Shown: positions 22,652 through 24,792 of the stretch, in pieces
Position numbering within the stretch: position 1 is the first letter of the stretch
How the letters are laid out: each line of letters opens with the position of its first letter
From: CAYSWH01 sp964434775
GTDB taxonomy: Bacteria > Patescibacteriota > JACMRA01
Assembly: GCA_964434775.1 (NCBI GenBank)
Contig: CAYSWH010000024.1
Location: 1 to 24,792, forward strand
Direction of reading: 5' to 3'
Length of the DNA stretch: 24,792 nt
Notes under the pieces: generated by a model
Seen by the model: only the letters and a program-made list of their open reading frames with translations
What the model was told of the DNA's origin: nothing
The model's database searches: none
Made by a program: the position numbers and the translations under genes

Positions 22652-23173
22652 TTAGTTTAAGGTTTGCTCACCCTCTTTCCAGTCCACAGGACAAAGTTTA
22701 CCACTTCGAAGAGCATCCAAAACTCTTAGAACTTCATCTACACTTCTACCAACATTGTTATCGGAGATTTGATACCATTTAAGAATGCCCTCCGGATTAA
22801 TCACAAAAGTCCCTCTAAGAGCAACCGCTTCTTCATCCAAAAAGACATTATAATCAATTGAGGTAGTGTGATGCACGTCAGAAAGTAACGGGTAATCCAA
22901 ACCTCCCAAGCTTTCTGCCCAAGCAATGTGTACAAAAGGAGAGTCGGTTGAACAACCAAGCACCTGGCAATCCCTTTTTTCAAATTCTTCTAATTTTTTT
23001 TGAAAACCCACTACTTCTGTAGGACAGACAAAGGTAAAATCGGCTGGATAGAAGAAGAAAACTACCCATTTTCCTTTAAAATCGCTTAAATTGAACTGAC
23101 TAATTTCTCCTTTTAGAGCTCCTTTTAATCCAAATTCCGGAGCCGGTTGACCTACTTTTAATTCGCTAAACAT
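22652..23173 (-). CDS. Typical 2-Cys peroxiredoxin (AhpC/Prx1 type)
   Basis: The enzyme reduces hydrogen peroxide and organic peroxides in the cytoplasm using a thiol reductant. The 173 residues carry the active-site motif PADFTFVCPTE (43-53), with P43, T47 and peroxidatic C50, the conserved Arg in ALRGTFVINPEG, and a resolving Cys at 161 in LCPVDWKEGE near the C-terminus. This layout is that of dimeric typical 2-Cys Prx. The C-terminal arm is short (12 residues after C161) and lacks a YF motif, suggesting a robust form that is not easily over-oxidised; this is an inference from known Prx families. No reductase (AhpF, thioredoxin reductase) or OxyR/PerR-type gene is adjacent. No Shine-Dalgarno is seen. 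Confidence 0.95.
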   Translation of the reverse strand: MFSELKVGQPAPEFGLKGALKGEISQFNLSDFKGKWVVFFFYPADFTFVCPTEVVGFQKKLEEFEKRDCQVLGCSTDSPFVHIAWAESLGGLDYPLLSDVHHTTSIDYNVFLDEEAVALRGTFVINPEGILKWYQISDNNVGRSVDEVLRVLDALRSGKLCPVDWKEGEQTLN

Positions 23174-23580
23174 AATAATATCAGATATAATTTTTAATTT
23201 GTGTAACTAAAGCAATTACTCTTTAAGAGTTGTCTCATTCGAGCGGTCTTGTCAAGGGAGGTAATCACAAAAAACAGAATGCATGTTTTGACCAATTCTA
23301 AAAACAATTGGGTTTTTTTGGAAATATAAAGAATTTTACTTTCAACTTTAAATATCAAAAATTTCAAACATTTTTTAGTAGAGCGCAAATGTAAAGCCCT
23401 TTCCCTAATAAAGGTTACATTTATACTAAAACTGACGGATAATCCTTAAGTCAAAAAACAGAATCAAATGAAAGTCATTAGTCATTGCCTATCCAGAGAA
23501 AACTTTTGATAGGGCTTTTCCAACAAAAAGCTTCTCAATGGGATTCTAAACGAAAACAATCTACCCAAAGATAAAAAACC
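23174..23580. other. Intergenic region upstream of the peroxiredoxin gene
   Basis: This 407-bp gap has no convincing gene. A 64-codon minus-strand frame (23194-23388) is A/T-rich without recognisable features. Two stem-loops stand out: one at 23387-23422 (AAATGTAA paired with TTACATTT and, after a 3-nt bulge, CCTTT paired with AAAGG) and a weaker one at 23487-23515 (GCCTATC against GATAGGGC with one bulged G). Neither is followed by a T-run. Confidence 0.5.
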
Positions 23581-24252
23581 CTACCCCATCTCTTTCCAAA
23601 AGGAAGAATAACTAACAATATCCAGATTTTCCAAAGATTTCTCTTGAGTATCTAGAATATCAACCTTCCAACCTCCGTCAGCTACGAAATAAGACTCGGG
23701 GTTGTTTTTTGCCGTTTCAAATGTGGCCAAGGTGTCTTCCAAAGACAATTCTTGACCTGATTTTCCTGCTAAAACGGTCATGAGAAGATATTTCATTCCC
23801 GGCGAAAAGCTCTGATTACGCCAATTTCCCAGATCGTACCAAACTCCAACATTCAAATTTTTACTTTGAAATTCTTGTTGCCAAGAGGAGTAAAGTCTCT
23901 GATCTACAAAAACATCAATTTTCCAAGAATAACTTGGCAGGATTTCTTGAGAAATATTTTGGAGTTCAATAAACGACTTATCCATATCTCTTTGCAAGCC
24001 CATTAGGTGAACAGTTAGCTCAAGGTTTTCTTCCTCAAAATGATCTGCTAAAAAATTGATTGTCTCTGTTAAGCCCAAACTAGGCTGAACTTCTCTACTT
24101 GCCGCAAATTCAGGCAAGACAAAATCCAAGTGTAAATTAATAATTGACTGATTTGTAGTTTCTAAAAATTTCTGTTTTTGGCTTTGGATTATGCTTATTT
24201 TTTTAGCTAAATTCTGTAAATTGTATTCTAGTAGTGAAGGTAAAATTTTCAT
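23581..24252 (-). CDS. Diverged ribulose-phosphate 3-epimerase-like TIM-barrel protein
   Basis: The ATG at 24252 gives 223 residues, the usual size of ribulose-phosphate 3-epimerase, and begins MKILPSLLEYN like the family start. An earlier ATG at 24303 would lie inside the tRNA gene and is rejected. Family landmarks are NLHLDFVLPEF (39-49, matching HVDVMDG), LTVHLMGL (79-86), MTVLAGKSGQ (158-167, matching MTVNPGFGGQ) and FVADGGW (189-195). The four metal ligands expected in the family appear to be kept (H41, D43, H82, D192). The Ser of the usual PSILSAD motif is Glu here, and both the Met of VDVMDG and the NPGFGG loop have changed. It could be a divergent pentose-phosphate epimerase or a related sugar-phosphate enzyme. 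It begins 11 nt after the encoded CCA of the upstream tRNA, so the two are likely one transcript. Confidence 0.7.
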   Translation of the reverse strand: MKILPSLLEYNLQNLAKKISIIQSQKQKFLETTNQSIINLHLDFVLPEFAASREVQPSLGLTETINFLADHFEEENLELTVHLMGLQRDMDKSFIELQNISQEILPSYSWKIDVFVDQRLYSSWQQEFQSKNLNVGVWYDLGNWRNQSFSPGMKYLLMTVLAGKSGQELSLEDTLATFETAKNNPESYFVADGGWKVDILDTQEKSLENLDIVSYSSFWKEMG

Positions 24253-24263
24253 AATAATGTAAA

Positions 24264-24351
24264 TGGCGGAGACGGGGAGATTCGAACTCCCGAGGGCTTT
24301 CACCCAACACGCATTCCAGGCGTGCGCACTAGACCACTATGCGACGTCTCC
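24264..24351 (-). tRNA. tRNA-Ser (anticodon GGA)
   Basis: The minus strand folds into a full class II tRNA. The acceptor stem GGAGACG (24345-24351) pairs with CGTCTCC (24268-24274), with discriminator G and an encoded CCA (24264-24266). The D arm is GCAT/GTGC, the anticodon stem CACGC/GCGTG holds loop CTGGAAT with anticodon GGA (24315-24317), a long variable arm has GGG/CCC, and the T arm is GGGAG/CTCCC with TTCGAAT. The long variable arm, discriminator G and anticodon agree on serine, reading UCC and UCU. Confidence 0.97.
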
Positions 24352-24396
24352 ATCTTTATCTATCAATCTTGGCTTACACCACAAATTCCTAAACTA

Positions 24397-24729
24397 TTAG
24401 GTTTTTGAGAAAAAGTCAAGATTATTCTTCCGATTAATATTAATTACTCTTCTAATGTGTTTTACATTTTTTATTAAGAGTGCTGAATGATGAAATATAG
24501 CATGATTAATAAATTCATGAAATAATTCTTCATCTATTTTGAGTTTAATAATTTTATTCTTAACAAAATCAATTTCTTTAACACTTACCTTGCTTTCAGA
24601 ATAGATCTTTATCAATACCCAACAAAAATCCATGAATTTCATTAATTCATTATTATCAAGTTTTTTTAAATCATTTAAAACATCATAAATAATATCTCTT
24701 TTAGAACGACCACTTAAATAATTTTCCAT
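24397..24729 (-). CDS. Hypothetical protein, 110 aa
   Basis: I do not recognise this protein. It is predicted to be mostly helical and basic (MENYLSGRSKRDIIYDVLND at the start), with a His-containing stretch EFINHAIFHHSALLIKNVKH at about 73-92. It has no signal peptide or membrane helix. It is more A/T-rich than its neighbours, with many Asn/Ile/Lys codons, so it could be a fast-evolving or acquired gene, or a chance frame. It precedes the tRNA-Ser gene on the same strand, with 45 bp between. Confidence 0.45.
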   Translation of the reverse strand: MENYLSGRSKRDIIYDVLNDLKKLDNNELMKFMDFCWVLIKIYSESKVSVKEIDFVKNKIIKLKIDEELFHEFINHAIFHHSALLIKNVKHIRRVININRKNNLDFFSKT

Positions 24730-24792
24730 TTTTCTTTTTAAATTCCAGATTTAACTTTTTTCATTTAATATATTTAATTTTATTTTTCTTTG

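Noticed and set aside
23194..23388. Minus-strand open frame of 64 codons upstream of the peroxiredoxin gene
   Set aside because: A/T-rich low-information sequence (Lys, Phe, Leu, Ile), no features, partly overlapping a stem-loop; expected by chance at this base composition.
24252..24303. Upstream ATG extending the epimerase-like protein by 17 residues
   Set aside because: The extension would be translated from inside the tRNA-Ser gene; the ATG at 24252 matches the family N-terminus.
24388..24406. Plus-strand hairpin CCTAA/TTAGG followed by TTTTT
   Set aside because: Five A/T-rich base pairs only, no gene on the plus strand that would end here, and it overlaps the stop codon of the small minus-strand gene.
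1..24792. Alternative genetic code with UGA as glycine, as in some CPR lineages
   Set aside because: UGA ends at least two well-defined genes at the expected length (tatD and the downstream LCP gene), and the conserved proteins read correctly under the standard code.

Overview
The window looks like a piece of a small, AT-rich bacterial chromosome, most likely from the candidate phyla radiation (Patescibacteria). This is an inference from several things seen together: strong A/T bias, compact gene order, almost no recognisable Shine-Dalgarno sites, an orphan VirB4-type ATPase with a long N/Q/P-rich front, tandem LCP cell-envelope proteins, and several small proteins I cannot place. UGA is used as a stop codon (for example in the TatD and downstream LCP genes), so the code is the standard bacterial one. 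There is no rRNA, CRISPR array, transposase or prophage; one tRNA is present.

Layout. 1-225 (-): start of a truncated single-pass membrane protein with its own promoter. 476-619: first copy of a 144-bp dispersed repeat, followed by the terminator of clpC. 673-3255 (-): ClpC-type AAA+ unfoldase. 3476-4093 (-) and 4160-4552 (+): divergent uridine-kinase-like protein and a small unknown protein. 4613-9385 (-): a giant leucyl-tRNA synthetase. 9486-9838 (+): a small, apparently frameshifted unknown gene, tail to tail with another unknown (9840-10391, -). 10584-12206 (+): NAD synthetase-like protein. 12241-13724 (-): mutM followed by a GNAT acetyltransferase. 14040-14951 (+): TatD nuclease. 15100-16463 (-): LMW phosphatase plus fructosamine-kinase pair. 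16678-19056 (+): VirB4-like ATPase. 19142-19285: second copy of the repeat. 19490-22552 (-): two LCP proteins. 22652-23173 (-): 2-Cys peroxiredoxin. 23581-24351 (-): tRNA-Ser(GGA) followed 11 nt later by a diverged ribulose-phosphate-3-epimerase-like protein. 24397-24729 (-): small unknown protein.

The strongest novelty is the leucyl-tRNA synthetase. It is 1590 residues long, against roughly 800-900 for the family. It carries two full Nudix hydrolase domains and a Ham1/ITPase-like domain spliced in just before the editing-domain threonine-rich motif, and a HAD phosphatase domain spliced in after the WGEPFP motif. All aminoacylation and editing motifs remain. This puts four nucleotide-cleaning type domains inside one essential translation enzyme. 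The second notable case is a glutamine-dependent NAD synthetase whose amidase triad is intact but whose ATP-pyrophosphatase loop (normally SGGxDS) has become GKNYNS.

Functional themes are protein and nucleotide quality control (ClpC, Nudix/Ham1/HAD domains, MutM, TatD, peroxiredoxin, and the kinase/phosphatase pair typical of protein deglycation) and envelope or export functions (two LCP proteins and VirB4). Promoters, where readable, lie close to start codons, consistent with short-leader or leaderless mRNAs.
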